DNA of 64,000 bases from Asaia sp037151935 (GTDB taxonomy: Bacteria > Pseudomonadota > Alphaproteobacteria > Acetobacterales > Acetobacteraceae). Below, in pieces: positions 53,322-62,940 of this stretch. The DNA lies in contig NZ_CP157575.1 in assembly GCF_051628905.1 (NCBI RefSeq), positions 3,162,001 through 3,226,000 of the forward strand, written 5' to 3'. Under the pieces are notes generated by a model. That model made no database searches and was not told where the DNA came from. It saw only the letters and a list, made by a program, of their open reading frames with translations. The position numbers were made by a program, and so were the translations under genes. Position 1 is the stretch's first letter; every line of letters begins with the position of its first letter.

Positions 53322-54806
53322 TCAGCGCCCCTGATCGCGGCGCAGAAAGGCAGGGATGTCCAGACCGTTCTCTTCACCGGCTTCATGACCGGAAGATACG
53401 CGCGGCGACTCCTCGCGCTCGACCACGGTCGGTGCATGACGCGGCGCTTCTTCATGGGCGGCGCTGGTGGTCGGTGCGGGGCGACCCCGCAGGGCTCCCG
53501 TTACGATGCCGAACAGGCTGCGCGGCTGTGACTGGGGCTCAGGTGCCGAGCGCTGGTTCTGGTCGGAAAAAAGTCCTGAACGGGGTGACGGTGCGGCTTG
53601 CGGCGCCTGTTTGGCAGCCTGAGAAGGCACGGAATGCGGCGATGGTGCCGATGACGGCGCAGCCTGACCGTCCAGCGCATAATGCGGCGGCTGGCGTGAA
53701 ACGGCCGCGTAAGTCGAGGCAGGCTGGAAAGGGGGCTGCGCGCCAGCCTGGGCATTTTCAGCGCCCTCTGTGGCAGTAGCCGTCTGCTCGACAGTCTCGA
53801 CCGGTGCTTCGACCACCTCGGGCTCCGGCGCGCGGCTGCCATCGATACCTGTCGCGACAACCGATACGCGAATACGGCCATTGAGGGTCGAGTCGATTGC
53901 CGAACCCCAGATGATGGTCGCGTCGTCGGCGACTTCCTGGCGGATGCGCTCGGCAGCCTGATCGACTTCATAAAGTGTCAGATCGTCGCCACCTGTGATG
54001 TTGATCAGCAGGCCGCGGGCGCCCGACATGGAGGAATCGTCGAGCAGCGGGTTCGAAATGGCGCGGTTTGCGGCTTCGAGGGCGCGATCTTCACCTTCGG
54101 CCTCGCCGGTGCCCATCATGGCCTTGCCCATTTCGGCCATGACGGTGCGGATATCGGCGAAATCGAGATTGATCAGCCCCGGCGCCAGCATGAGGTCGGT
54201 TACGCCGCGCACGCCCATATAAAGCACTTCATCGGCCATCTTGAACGCTTCGCGCAGCGTCGTATGCATGGTGGCCATACGGAACAGATTCTGGTTCGGG
54301 ATGACGATCAGCGTATCGACATATTGCTGAAGCTCGGCAATGCCTGCCTCGGCGACTTTCTTGCGTCGCGCGCCTTCGAAGCCGAAAGGCGTGCTGACCA
54401 CACCAACGGTGAGGATTTTGCGATCGCGCGCCATTTTCGCGATAACCGGGGCAGCGCCTGTTCCGGTGCCGCCACCCATGCCTGCGGTGACGAACACCAT
54501 ATGGGCGCCATCGATGTGACGGCTGATTTCCTCTGCCGCTTCTTCTGCCGCCGCCTTGCCGATTTCAGGTTTTGCGCCTGCGCCGAGCCCTTGCGTCAGA
54601 TGCGGGCCGAGCTGCACGCGGCGTTCGGCGCGTGAGCCGGCAAGAGCCTGCGCATCCGTATTGGCCACGACGAATTCAACGCCTTGCAGCTGCATTTCGA
54701 TCATGTTGTTGACGGCATTCATGCCGCCACCGCCGACACCGATCACGGTGATACGCGGCGAAAAATCGGAATAATTATACTGCGGTGCGGTGAGATTGAG
54801 CGTCAT
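53322..54806 (-). CDS. ftsZ: Cell division GTPase FtsZ
   Basis: 494 residues from ATG 54806 (MTLNLTAPQYNYSDFSPRITVIGVGGGG). Tubulin signature GMGGGTGTGAAP and T7-type loop DFADIRTVM. The core ends near residue 330; a long, Pro/Ala/Gln-rich linker of about 150 residues follows, with the conserved tail peptide LDIPAFLRRDQ that binds FtsA. FtsZ forms the Z-ring. The TTG further upstream is unlikely as a start. It follows ftsA by 84 bases. Confidence 0.98.
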   Translation of the reverse strand: MTLNLTAPQYNYSDFSPRITVIGVGGGGMNAVNNMIEMQLQGVEFVVANTDAQALAGSRAERRVQLGPHLTQGLGAGAKPEIGKAAAEEAAEEISRHIDGAHMVFVTAGMGGGTGTGAAPVIAKMARDRKILTVGVVSTPFGFEGARRKKVAEAGIAELQQYVDTLIVIPNQNLFRMATMHTTLREAFKMADEVLYMGVRGVTDLMLAPGLINLDFADIRTVMAEMGKAMMGTGEAEGEDRALEAANRAISNPLLDDSSMSGARGLLINITGGDDLTLYEVDQAAERIRQEVADDATIIWGSAIDSTLNGRIRVSVVATGIDGSRAPEPEVVEAPVETVEQTATATEGAENAQAGAQPPFQPASTYAAVSRQPPHYALDGQAAPSSAPSPHSVPSQAAKQAPQAAPSPRSGLFSDQNQRSAPEPQSQPRSLFGIVTGALRGRPAPTTSAAHEEAPRHAPTVVEREESPRVSSGHEAGEENGLDIPAFLRRDQGR

Positions 54807-54890
54807 GGCGAAATCCGAAACAGGGCTGAAATCAGTCGCGAAAGGCAAAACGATGACTGAGGAGCATCAACTACATAGGTTACTTTTTCC

Positions 54891-56291
54891 TCACGCGCGA
54901 CCCCTAATGAAATGCACGAGGCGCTTTAGCATGCCATTGGGACGAGGGTCGGGAGAGTCGGCATCGTGAAAGCCGCGATCGGCGCCAGCGGCCCAGGCAA
55001 GCAGCCCGGAAGCCGTGGAAAAACCGGCAGAATTGGCACCGATTTCCGGCAGGCCCACGATGCCCAGAGGGCGTCCGAGCCTGACGGGGCGGTCGAGAAT
55101 GCGGGCCGCCATCGGGCCGACACCGTCGAGGAGAGAAGCGCCGCCCGTCAGCACCACACGTTCGCGCCCGGTGCGACCGAACCCGGCATCATCGAGCCTG
55201 TCACGCACGAGTTCCAGCGTTTCCTCAATGCGGGGACGAATGGCCGAGACCAGTCTCGCACGCGACACCGTGGTGAGAACGCCGGCTTCTTCACCGATCT
55301 TCTGAAGCGTGATCAATTCGCTGCTGTCTTCAGCGGACAGCTCGGCCGCCCCGTATTTGGTCTTGAGACGTTCGGCTTCATCGAGCGAGGTCGAGAGCAT
55401 GCCGGCAAGATCGCGCGTTACATGCAGGCCGCCGACCGGAAGAAACGCCGTATGGCGCAACATGCCTTCACCGAAAACGGCGATCGACGTCGTACCTCCG
55501 CCCATATCCACCACAGTGGCGCCCAGTTCCCGCTCATCCGCATCGAGTACGGAAAGGCCTGAGGCAAGCGACGCCGAGACGAGATTGGTCATTTTCAGTT
55601 CGGAGCGCATGAGTACCGAGTCGAGCGTTCTCACCGCGGCGGTTGCCGCGTCGACCACATGTAGCCGCGCCGTCAGTTGCTCGCAGACCTGACCCCTGGG
55701 GTCGACGATGCCATAGGTGTCGTCCACGGCATAACCGATAGGCAGGGTATGAATGACCGTGCGCCCCTCCGTGTAGGCACGCGACTGCCCTTCGGCCACG
55801 ACGCGCCCCATATCGGCTTCGCTTACTTCACGCCCGCCGATCGGCATGCGGGCATTGAAGAGGTGGCTCTCCGGATGGCCGCAGGAGAGATTGACCGCGA
55901 TATTGTCGAGACGTCGCTCTGCGGCGTCTTCTGCCTGTCCGACCGTTGCGCGAATGGCCTGCTCGGCTTCTTTCAGATCGACGATATTGCCATTGCGTAT
56001 GCCGCGTGAGCGACGCCAGCCATAACCCAGTACACGCAACGTGCCATCGGCCTCGCCCCGTCCGATGAGGCAGGTCATTTTCGTCGAGCCGATATCGAGT
56101 ACGCCGAAGACGCCCACCCGCCAGTGTCTGGGCAGGCTGGGTTCGTCGGCCGGTGGCAGGGAAAGAATATGCTCTTCAGACCGTTCGTGATTTTTGTGTC
56201 GCGAACTTACCGGCAGAAGGGAGCGACTTCTTACCGTGCGGCGACGCTTCTTGCGGGGGGCTTCCGGGTCGGTGGGCACGAGATCGTTCAT
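54891..56291 (-). CDS. ftsA: Cell division protein FtsA
   Basis: 466 residues. Actin-like ATPase: FGVLDIGSTKMTCLIGRG (phosphate 1), VVDMGGGTTSIAVFGEG (phosphate 2), VVLTGGASLLDGV (adenosine motif). It has a basic N-terminal extension of about 55 residues and a C-terminal amphipathic helix (GMLKRLVHFIRG) for membrane attachment. It tethers FtsZ to the membrane. Overlaps ftsQ by 4 bases. Confidence 0.98.
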   Translation of the reverse strand: MNDLVPTDPEAPRKKRRRTVRSRSLLPVSSRHKNHERSEEHILSLPPADEPSLPRHWRVGVFGVLDIGSTKMTCLIGRGEADGTLRVLGYGWRRSRGIRNGNIVDLKEAEQAIRATVGQAEDAAERRLDNIAVNLSCGHPESHLFNARMPIGGREVSEADMGRVVAEGQSRAYTEGRTVIHTLPIGYAVDDTYGIVDPRGQVCEQLTARLHVVDAATAAVRTLDSVLMRSELKMTNLVSASLASGLSVLDADERELGATVVDMGGGTTSIAVFGEGMLRHTAFLPVGGLHVTRDLAGMLSTSLDEAERLKTKYGAAELSAEDSSELITLQKIGEEAGVLTTVSRARLVSAIRPRIEETLELVRDRLDDAGFGRTGRERVVLTGGASLLDGVGPMAARILDRPVRLGRPLGIVGLPEIGANSAGFSTASGLLAWAAGADRGFHDADSPDPRPNGMLKRLVHFIRGRA

Positions 56292-57307
56292 TCTTCCGGA
56301 GTTCCGTCTGCGGGGTGGGGGGCGGGTAGATGGGGTGCGCTCCCATGCGCCACCGCGGGGCGAGAGGGCTTGTTGCCTGTAGTGGAAGCCGCCGCAGTAG
56401 GAGGCGCGTCCTTAACGCCCGAAGCGGCAGGCGCCCCCGCCTTGTCTCCCTGCTGCGCGTTCGGATCGGCAGCTGGCGCAGGGGTTTGATGGATCACCAT
56501 CCGGTCGGGCAGGCGCATATCGATCGAAACCACAGGGCGCTCCATGAGCCGGAACTGGGCCTGATACTGCGCCAGTCTCGCAAGCGCTGCCTGTTCTTGC
56601 CCTTCAGGCAGGAGTACTGTCGCGCCGTCGCGCAGGGTCAGGTTCCAGCGTCTCTGCCCCACCCTCACCGCGGCGACCACGAAATCCTTCGTCGTCGGGT
56701 TGGCGGTCAGGGCATCGGTCAGAGACGCTGCTGCAAGATTGGCGCCTTCACCCACGACGAGAGGCAGCTTGATGAAGGCCTGTCCGTTCTTGCCTTCCAG
56801 TCCCTGGTCGGGCACGCGCTCCCCGGCCCGGTTGATGAGAATGAACTGGCCGTGGTCCTGCCAGACGGCAATCGGGCTACGCTCGACGATTTTCACGATG
56901 ACCGTGTCCGGCATATGACGGGCGACGGTAGCATGGTCGATGAAGGGCAGCGCATCGATACGGTCACGCGCCGCAGAGACGGAAAAGCCGAAAATCGGCT
57001 GGCCGACGGACGTTCCGAGCGCCTTGGTCAGATCTTCCTCAGGCGTCAGGTTGCGCCCTTCGATGCGTATGGTCTTGATCTGGAACGGCAGGTACTGAAC
57101 CAGCTTGGCCCGATAAGGGGCGAAGCGGGATTCTGAACTCGAGAGTTTGAGCGCCGAGAGACCGAACCCGACCAGGCCCAGCAGGACGAGCGAAGCCAGA
57201 ATCTGACGCAGCCCGCGCTTGTGGCGGCGCATGAAGAGGACAAGCCTTGCAGGTCTGTCCTGCTGCACAGGGCCGCGATACGGCGTTTCTGGCCGCCTGT
57301 CTCTCAT
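56288..57307 (-). CDS. ftsQ: Cell division protein FtsQ
   Basis: 339 residues from ATG 57307, which overlaps the ddl stop (ATGA). Short basic cytoplasmic end, one membrane helix (LRQILASLVLLGLVGFGLSAL), a POTRA domain (FQIKTIRIEGRNLTPEEDLTKALG) and the FtsQ beta domain (ATVARHMPDTVIVKIVERSPIAVW). The Pro/Ala-rich tail is longer than usual. It recruits FtsL/FtsB at the septum. Confidence 0.96.
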   Translation of the reverse strand: MRDRRPETPYRGPVQQDRPARLVLFMRRHKRGLRQILASLVLLGLVGFGLSALKLSSSESRFAPYRAKLVQYLPFQIKTIRIEGRNLTPEEDLTKALGTSVGQPIFGFSVSAARDRIDALPFIDHATVARHMPDTVIVKIVERSPIAVWQDHGQFILINRAGERVPDQGLEGKNGQAFIKLPLVVGEGANLAAASLTDALTANPTTKDFVVAAVRVGQRRWNLTLRDGATVLLPEGQEQAALARLAQYQAQFRLMERPVVSIDMRLPDRMVIHQTPAPAADPNAQQGDKAGAPAASGVKDAPPTAAASTTGNKPSRPAVAHGSAPHLPAPHPADGTPEE

Positions 57308-58242
57308 GCGGCCGGTTTGCCTCGGGCTGCCAGCGCATCGCGAACCAGCCAGTCGCAGAGTTCGGGGTAGCTTATCCCGCAATAAGCCGCCTGCTCGGGC
57401 AGGAGCGAGGTGGCCGTCATGCCCGGCTGCGTGTTGACCTCGAGCAGAATGAGCCGCCCCGTTTCCTCATCATAGCGATAATCGGCGCGAGAGGCGCCGG
57501 AGCACCCCAGAGCCCGGTGAGCGGCTTCCGCCACACGAAGGGCCTGCTCGAAAATAGCGTCCGGCACCTGCGCGGGGACATGATGCACCGAGCCACCAGG
57601 GGCGTATTTCGCATCGAAATCGTAGAAATCGCCTGTGGGCGAGGCCGCGACGATATCGGTTACGGTCAAGGCGCGGTCGCCCAGCACTGCCACCGTGAGT
57701 TCGCGGCCCGGAATATATTCCTCGACCAGCGCCTCTTTCCCGAAGACCCAGTTAGCCGCGATGGCCTGACGGCGATTGCTCCCGGTGCGCACAATCTCGA
57801 CCCCGAAAGAAGACCCCTCGGAAATCGGCTTGACCACGTAGGGCGTGGGGAGCGGATCGGCGGCGGCGAGTTCGTCCATCGTGACTACCCTTCCTTCCGC
57901 AACGGGCAGACCCGCGGCGGCGAAAACGCGGCGCGAAGCATCCTTGTCCATCGCAAGTGACGACGCGCGTATGGAAGAGTGGGTGTAAGGCAGGCCGAGC
58001 CACTCCAGGACGCCCTGAATGGCCCCATCCTCTCCGAGCGGACCGTGAAGGGCATTGAAAACGACATCAGGCACCGCATTGCGCAGCGCCTTGATGGTCT
58101 GCACCAGATCCGCGCCTGCATCGACGCTTACCACGTCATGGCCCGCTTCGAGCAGTGCCTGAGCGACACCTGCGCCGCTGCGCAGGCTCACCGGTCGTTC
58201 GCTCGAGATCCCCCCCTGAAGGACAGCGATTTTCAGGCTCAT
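57304..58242 (-). CDS. ddl: D-alanine--D-alanine ligase
   Basis: 312 residues from ATG 58242 (MSLKIAVLQGGISSERPVSL). ATP-grasp enzyme with PYVVKPISEGSSFGVEIV, EEYIPGRELTVAVLG and LLEVNTQPGMTATSLLPEQA. It makes the D-Ala-D-Ala end of the peptidoglycan stem. Coupled by 4-base overlaps to murB upstream and ftsQ downstream. Confidence 0.97.
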   Translation of the reverse strand: MSLKIAVLQGGISSERPVSLRSGAGVAQALLEAGHDVVSVDAGADLVQTIKALRNAVPDVVFNALHGPLGEDGAIQGVLEWLGLPYTHSSIRASSLAMDKDASRRVFAAAGLPVAEGRVVTMDELAAADPLPTPYVVKPISEGSSFGVEIVRTGSNRRQAIAANWVFGKEALVEEYIPGRELTVAVLGDRALTVTDIVAASPTGDFYDFDAKYAPGGSVHHVPAQVPDAIFEQALRVAEAAHRALGCSGASRADYRYDEETGRLILLEVNTQPGMTATSLLPEQAAYCGISYPELCDWLVRDALAARGKPAA

Positions 58243-59135
58243 GGCCGTTTCCCCAGACGTTTGATTTCCCAATGCAGCGCGATGCCGCTGTGTTCGAGCA
58301 CCCGACGGCACACCTCGTCGCCGAGAGTTTCAAGGTCGGTGCTGGTGGCTTCACCGAGATTGAGCAGGAAGTTGCAGTGCTTCTCGCTCACCTGTGCGCC
58401 ACCCTGCATCAGCCCGCGGCATCCGGCTTCGTCGATGACCTGCCAGGCCTTGTGGCCGTCGGGATTGCGGAAGGTCGAGCCGCCCGTGCGGGCCCGAACC
58501 GGCTGCGATGCCTCGCGCGCGGCCTTGATCTCGGCGATATGCGCGCGGATGGTCGCTGCATCGCCGGATTGTGCCTTGAGACGCGCCCGCAGCACGATGG
58601 CCCCCTCGGGGAGCACGGCATGGCGGTAGGAAAAAGCAAGCGCCTGATTACTGAGCCTTGCAATCGAGCCATCGGGCAGAAGTATTTCGGCCCAGTCGAG
58701 CACGGCGTTCATGTCGGAGCCGTAGGCTCCGGCATTCATAACGACGGCGCCTCCGATCGAGCCGGGAATGCCCGCGAGGAATTCCAGATCTGCAAGTCCG
58801 GCGTTGGCGGCCTGTTCGGCCACGATCATGTCGAGCGCAGCGGCGCCTGCGATCAGCCCGTCGGGCTCCATGACGATATCGGCAAATCCGCCCGCCAGAC
58901 GCACGACGAGCCCGTCTATCCCGCCATCGCGTATAATGACGTTGGAGCAGGCTCCCAGCACGGTGACGGGCGTGCCGTGTGGCAGGGCAGCGAGCGTCTC
59001 GGCCAGATCCTGTGTGTCTTTGGGCACGAAAAGGGCTTCGGCATTACCGCCTGTGCGAAACCAGGCGCGCGGCCCGAGAGGCGCATCGAAGCTCAGCCTC
59101 CCGCGTGGCGTGAGAGAACGCAGCGCCGTGCTCAT
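58239..59135 (-). CDS. murB: UDP-N-acetylenolpyruvoylglucosamine reductase
   Basis: 298 residues, FAD-dependent. FAD-site motifs WFRTGGNAEALF and LGACSNVIIRDGGIDGLVVRL, GIPGSIGGAVVMNAGAYG, and the catalytic serine segment AQVSEKHCNFLLN. It reduces enolpyruvyl-UDP-GlcNAc to UDP-MurNAc. Overlaps murC and ddl by 4 bases each. Confidence 0.97.
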   Translation of the reverse strand: MSTALRSLTPRGRLSFDAPLGPRAWFRTGGNAEALFVPKDTQDLAETLAALPHGTPVTVLGACSNVIIRDGGIDGLVVRLAGGFADIVMEPDGLIAGAAALDMIVAEQAANAGLADLEFLAGIPGSIGGAVVMNAGAYGSDMNAVLDWAEILLPDGSIARLSNQALAFSYRHAVLPEGAIVLRARLKAQSGDAATIRAHIAEIKAAREASQPVRARTGGSTFRNPDGHKAWQVIDEAGCRGLMQGGAQVSEKHCNFLLNLGEATSTDLETLGDEVCRRVLEHSGIALHWEIKRLGKRP

Positions 59136-60550
59136 ACCGGTTTACCGTTCAGCGCGGCGAGCTTTCCCGGCAGGGCATGAGCCCAGTTGGTGATGGTGCC
59201 TGCGCCAAGGCAAACCACGAAATCGCCTGGCTTGGCGATGGCGTTGATCATTTCGGCCAGATGCTCCGGCCCCGGCAGCGGCACAACCGAACGATGGCCA
59301 CTCGCGCGTAGCCCCTCGATCAGGGAGTCGCGGCTTATACCGTCGATCGGCGCCTCGCCTGCGGCATAGACATCGGTCACGATCACCGTGCCTGCGTCGT
59401 TCATGCAGGTGCAGAAATCGCTGAAAAGGGCTTCGAGGCGCGAATAACGATGGGGCTGTACCACGGCGATGACATCGCGTGCGCCTGCCTGACGGGCCGC
59501 GCGCAGCACGGCGGCAATCTCGACAGGGTGATGGCCGTAGTCATCGATCACCGTAATGCCGTTATAATCGCCGCAGCGCGTGAAGCGGCGCTTCACGCCA
59601 CGGAACCCGGCCAGGGCGAGGCGGATGGTCTCGTCGCTGATATCCATCTCACTGGCGACTGCAATGGCTGCCAGTGCATTGAGCACGTTGTGCTGGCCGA
59701 GCATGGGTAGGCGGAACGGTCCGGCGCGACGGGTCGTCTTCTGGGTGCGGCTGGTGATGACCACTTCGAAGGTCGCGCCCAGACGGTCGGTAATGAGCTT
59801 GTCGGCGCGCACATCGGCTTGCGGGCTGAACCCGTAAGTGACGATGCGATGATCCGACAGGCGCGGGATCATCTGCTGCACGGCGGGGTGGTCGATGCAC
59901 AGCACGGCAAAGCCGTAGAAAGGAATGTTAGAGACGAACTGGTCATAGGCCGCCTGCATCGCCTCTGCCGTGCCCCAATGGTCGAGATGCTCGGGGTCCA
60001 TATTCGTGACGACGGCAATTACGGCGGGCAGACGCAGGAAGGACCCGTCGCTCTCATCGGCTTCGACCACCATCCAGTCGCCCGACCCCATGCGGGTATT
60101 GGTGCCGTAGGCCTCGATGATGCCGCCATTGATCACGGTCGGGTCGAGCTTCGCCTGTTCCAGCACGCAGGCCACGAGGCTGGTCGTGGTGGTCTTGCCA
60201 TGCGTGCCGCCGATGGCCACGGCCCAGCGCAGACGCATGAGCTCGGCCAGCATCTCCGCACGACGCACGACAGGGATCAGACGCCCGCGCGCCGCCAGAA
60301 CTTCCGGGTTGTCTTTCCTGACCGCCGTTGAGGTCACGACGACCTGAGCCCCGCCCAGATTCGCCTCGTCATGACCGATCGCGACCGTGATACCCAGCTT
60401 ACGCAGGCGCAGCACATTGGCGCTCTCGCTGATATCCGAGCCCTGAACCTTGTAGCCCAGCATGTGCAGCACTTCGGCGATTCCCGACATGCCAATACCG
60501 CCGATACCGACGAAATGAATGGTGCCGATGGAAAGGGGAAGTGCGCGCAT
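59132..60550 (-). CDS. murC: UDP-N-acetylmuramate--L-alanine ligase
   Basis: 472 residues. N-terminal Rossmann motif HFVGIGGIGMSGIAEVL, ATP loop GGTHGKTTTTSLVA, central motif EADESDGSFLRLPA and C-terminal DDYGHHPVEI. It adds the first amino acid (L-Ala) to UDP-MurNAc. It follows murG after 56 bases and overlaps murB. Confidence 0.98.
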   Translation of the reverse strand: MRALPLSIGTIHFVGIGGIGMSGIAEVLHMLGYKVQGSDISESANVLRLRKLGITVAIGHDEANLGGAQVVVTSTAVRKDNPEVLAARGRLIPVVRRAEMLAELMRLRWAVAIGGTHGKTTTTSLVACVLEQAKLDPTVINGGIIEAYGTNTRMGSGDWMVVEADESDGSFLRLPAVIAVVTNMDPEHLDHWGTAEAMQAAYDQFVSNIPFYGFAVLCIDHPAVQQMIPRLSDHRIVTYGFSPQADVRADKLITDRLGATFEVVITSRTQKTTRRAGPFRLPMLGQHNVLNALAAIAVASEMDISDETIRLALAGFRGVKRRFTRCGDYNGITVIDDYGHHPVEIAAVLRAARQAGARDVIAVVQPHRYSRLEALFSDFCTCMNDAGTVIVTDVYAAGEAPIDGISRDSLIEGLRASGHRSVVPLPGPEHLAEMINAIAKPGDFVVCLGAGTITNWAHALPGKLAALNGKPV

Positions 60551-60606
60551 GGAACAGGCTTTCAGAGAAACAGCAAAAAACAGGCGTCAGTAAAAAACGC
60601 TGAGTG

Positions 60607-61722
60607 TCAGGAAGTGGAGGAGCGGTAGTCTGAAATACGCGCCTCTACAAGATCGGCCAGCAGTCTGGCGCTGTGAGGATGGGCGAAAGCGCGTGCGGCT
60701 CTGGCGGCGGCAGCCAGACGCTCCGGATCGTTCAGAAGCGTGCCGAGAAATGCCGATAATGTTTCAGGCGTCAGGGTGTTCTGACGGAACATCCAGGCGC
60801 CGCCCTCATCGACGAGCTGGGTCGCGTTGGCGCCTTGTTCGTCAGAAGCGGCGATGGGCAGCGGCACCAGCACTGACGGGCGACCGGCAATGGTCAATTC
60901 GGCAACAGAAGACCCACCGGCACGACCGATCACCAGATGCGCCTTTTTCAGAAGGCTTGCGACATCCGTAAAGAAAGGCGCCAGCACGCAATCGATCCCG
61001 GCCTTTTCATAGGCTGCGCGAACGTCTGGCAGATCCTTTTCATGCACCTGCTGCGTGACATGCAGTCGCGCGCGAAACCCTGCGGGAAGCAGGGCAAGCG
61101 CCGCCGGAATGATCGTCGAGAAAATCTTCGCGCCCAGGGAGCCGCCCCAGACCAGAAGATGGATGGCGTCGCCGGGTGGCGTATAGTCTTCGCCCAGGAG
61201 AGCCTCGATTTCGGGGCGCACCGGCATGCCTGTCAGCGTGGCGCGCAGGCCGAGCGGCAGGCGCGCCACGGTGGGGTAGGAGGTCGCGATGGCGTTGGCA
61301 AAGCGCGCCAGGAGCGCATTGGCCTGACCCAGCACCGCATTGCCCTCATGCAGGATCACGAGGGGGCGGCGCGATCCTGTCACGAAGCGGCTGCCGAGAA
61401 TGGGCGGCACGGAGGGATAACCGCCGAAACCGATGACCGCGACCGGGCTGAGCTGTCGATGCAGCGCGCGCGCGGCCCATGCCCCGCGCAGCAGGGAAGC
61501 AACGCCCTTCAGCTTGGCGGAAACGCCCTTGCCCGCAACGCCCGTCCCATCAAGCACATATTGCGGTCGATCCATGAAAATTCCGCTCATGCGCTTGCCA
61601 GCACGTTTATCCGTCATGAGCACAAGGTCGTGCCCACGTGCTGCGAGTTCTGTCGCGAGCGCCTCTGCCGGGAAGAAATGGCCGCCCGTGCCTCCTGCGG
61701 CAATTACGATTGGACGGGTCAT
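60607..61722 (-). CDS. murG: Undecaprenyl-PP-MurNAc-pentapeptide GlcNAc transferase MurG
   Basis: 371 residues. GT28 glycosyltransferase: first G-loop IAAGGTGGHFFPAEALA, GGYPSVPP, HEGNAVLGQANALLA, WGGSLGAKIFS, and the donor-binding VIGRAGGSSVAELTIAGRPSVLVPLP. It converts lipid I to lipid II on the inner membrane face. It overlaps ftsW by 4 bases (ATGA). Confidence 0.98.
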   Translation of the reverse strand: MTRPIVIAAGGTGGHFFPAEALATELAARGHDLVLMTDKRAGKRMSGIFMDRPQYVLDGTGVAGKGVSAKLKGVASLLRGAWAARALHRQLSPVAVIGFGGYPSVPPILGSRFVTGSRRPLVILHEGNAVLGQANALLARFANAIATSYPTVARLPLGLRATLTGMPVRPEIEALLGEDYTPPGDAIHLLVWGGSLGAKIFSTIIPAALALLPAGFRARLHVTQQVHEKDLPDVRAAYEKAGIDCVLAPFFTDVASLLKKAHLVIGRAGGSSVAELTIAGRPSVLVPLPIAASDEQGANATQLVDEGGAWMFRQNTLTPETLSAFLGTLLNDPERLAAAARAARAFAHPHSARLLADLVEARISDYRSSTS

Positions 61723-62912
61723 GAAGTCGGTCCTTCCCGAAGCGAGGTCCAGTGGCCCTGGCTGGCGTAACGCGAATTGATCGGGCTGGCAGAAACCTGA
61801 TGGCGTGTCAGAGCCAGCACCATGCCCAGTGTCAGGGCGATCGAAAGAGCGGATGAGCCACCATAGGAGATCAGCGGCAGCGTCATGCCCTTGGTCGGAA
61901 TCAGATGCAAGGTCGAGCCCATATTGATGAACGCCTGCAATCCGAAGCCTGCGACCAGTCCGGCGGCCGAGGTGATGACGAACGGATCGCTTTCTCGCAT
62001 CAGCTTGACCAGCGTACGCACCACGATCACGGCAAAAACGAGAATGATGAACAAGCAGATGAAAAGCCCGTATTCTTCACCTGCGACCGCAAAAACGAAA
62101 TCGGCATGAGCGTCGGGCAGCAGGTCCTTCACGCGGCCTTCACCGGGCCCGCGCCCCATCATGCCGCCATTGCCAAACGCCCGCATTGCGGTGTCGATCT
62201 GATAATGGTCGCCTACATTGGGGTGAAGAAACCGCTCCACGCGCGAACGCACATGAGGAAACGCCACAAAGGCACCCGCAAAGGCGGCGACCATAGCGCC
62301 GACACCGGCGCCTACGAAAATGATCGGCAGGCCGTTCACGAAAAGCTGGATGAAGAACACCATGGTGATGACCGACAACATGCCGATATCGGGCTGCGAT
62401 TTGAGCAGGAGCAGGATCAGCCCGAAACAGCCGAAAGCGATCAGCATGCCGGGAAAACGGATCGAGCCCATGATCACGCGTCGGCGTTGCTCGGCCAGAA
62501 GCCAGCCCGTGACCACGGCAAAAAACGGCTTGAGGAACTCGGAGGGCTGAACAGACATCATGGGCAGCGCGATCCAGCGCCGTGCGCCCTTGATCTCCAC
62601 ACCATGAACGAGCGTCATGAAGGTGGCGGCAAGCGCGATCACCCCGCCGATCAATGCGAGGCGTTTGACCGCAGGGCGAGAGAGCGAGGACACTACCAGT
62701 ACTACGGCGCCCGCAAGGAGCAGGAAGATAACCTGCTTGAGAATAAACATCTCGCGCGAGGCACCGATACGCACGGCCACGGCGGGACTGGCGGCCAGCA
62801 TGAGAATATACCCGAAGGCGATCAGAATCCCGACGCAGCAGAGCGTGACGCGATCGATATTGCGCCACCATCGTCCAATTCTGGACGTATCGACACGTGA
62901 GAGCCCTGCCAT
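61719..62912 (-). CDS. ftsW: SEDS peptidoglycan polymerase FtsW
   Basis: 397 residues, ten hydrophobic segments. SEDS motifs: IKGARRWIALPMMSVQPSEFLKPFF (with the conserved Pro-Ser-Glu), the long periplasmic loop with GPGEGRVKDLLPDAHADFVFAVAGEEYG, and MGSTLHLIPTKGMTLPLISYGGSS. It polymerises lipid II during septation with the partner PBP FtsI, which is not in the window. 28 bases separate it from murD. Confidence 0.97.
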   Translation of the reverse strand: MAGLSRVDTSRIGRWWRNIDRVTLCCVGILIAFGYILMLAASPAVAVRIGASREMFILKQVIFLLLAGAVVLVVSSLSRPAVKRLALIGGVIALAATFMTLVHGVEIKGARRWIALPMMSVQPSEFLKPFFAVVTGWLLAEQRRRVIMGSIRFPGMLIAFGCFGLILLLLKSQPDIGMLSVITMVFFIQLFVNGLPIIFVGAGVGAMVAAFAGAFVAFPHVRSRVERFLHPNVGDHYQIDTAMRAFGNGGMMGRGPGEGRVKDLLPDAHADFVFAVAGEEYGLFICLFIILVFAVIVVRTLVKLMRESDPFVITSAAGLVAGFGLQAFINMGSTLHLIPTKGMTLPLISYGGSSALSIALTLGMVLALTRHQVSASPINSRYASQGHWTSLREGPTS

Positions 62913-62940
62913 ATTCCCCTAACCCCTCTGGCCCTTCGGA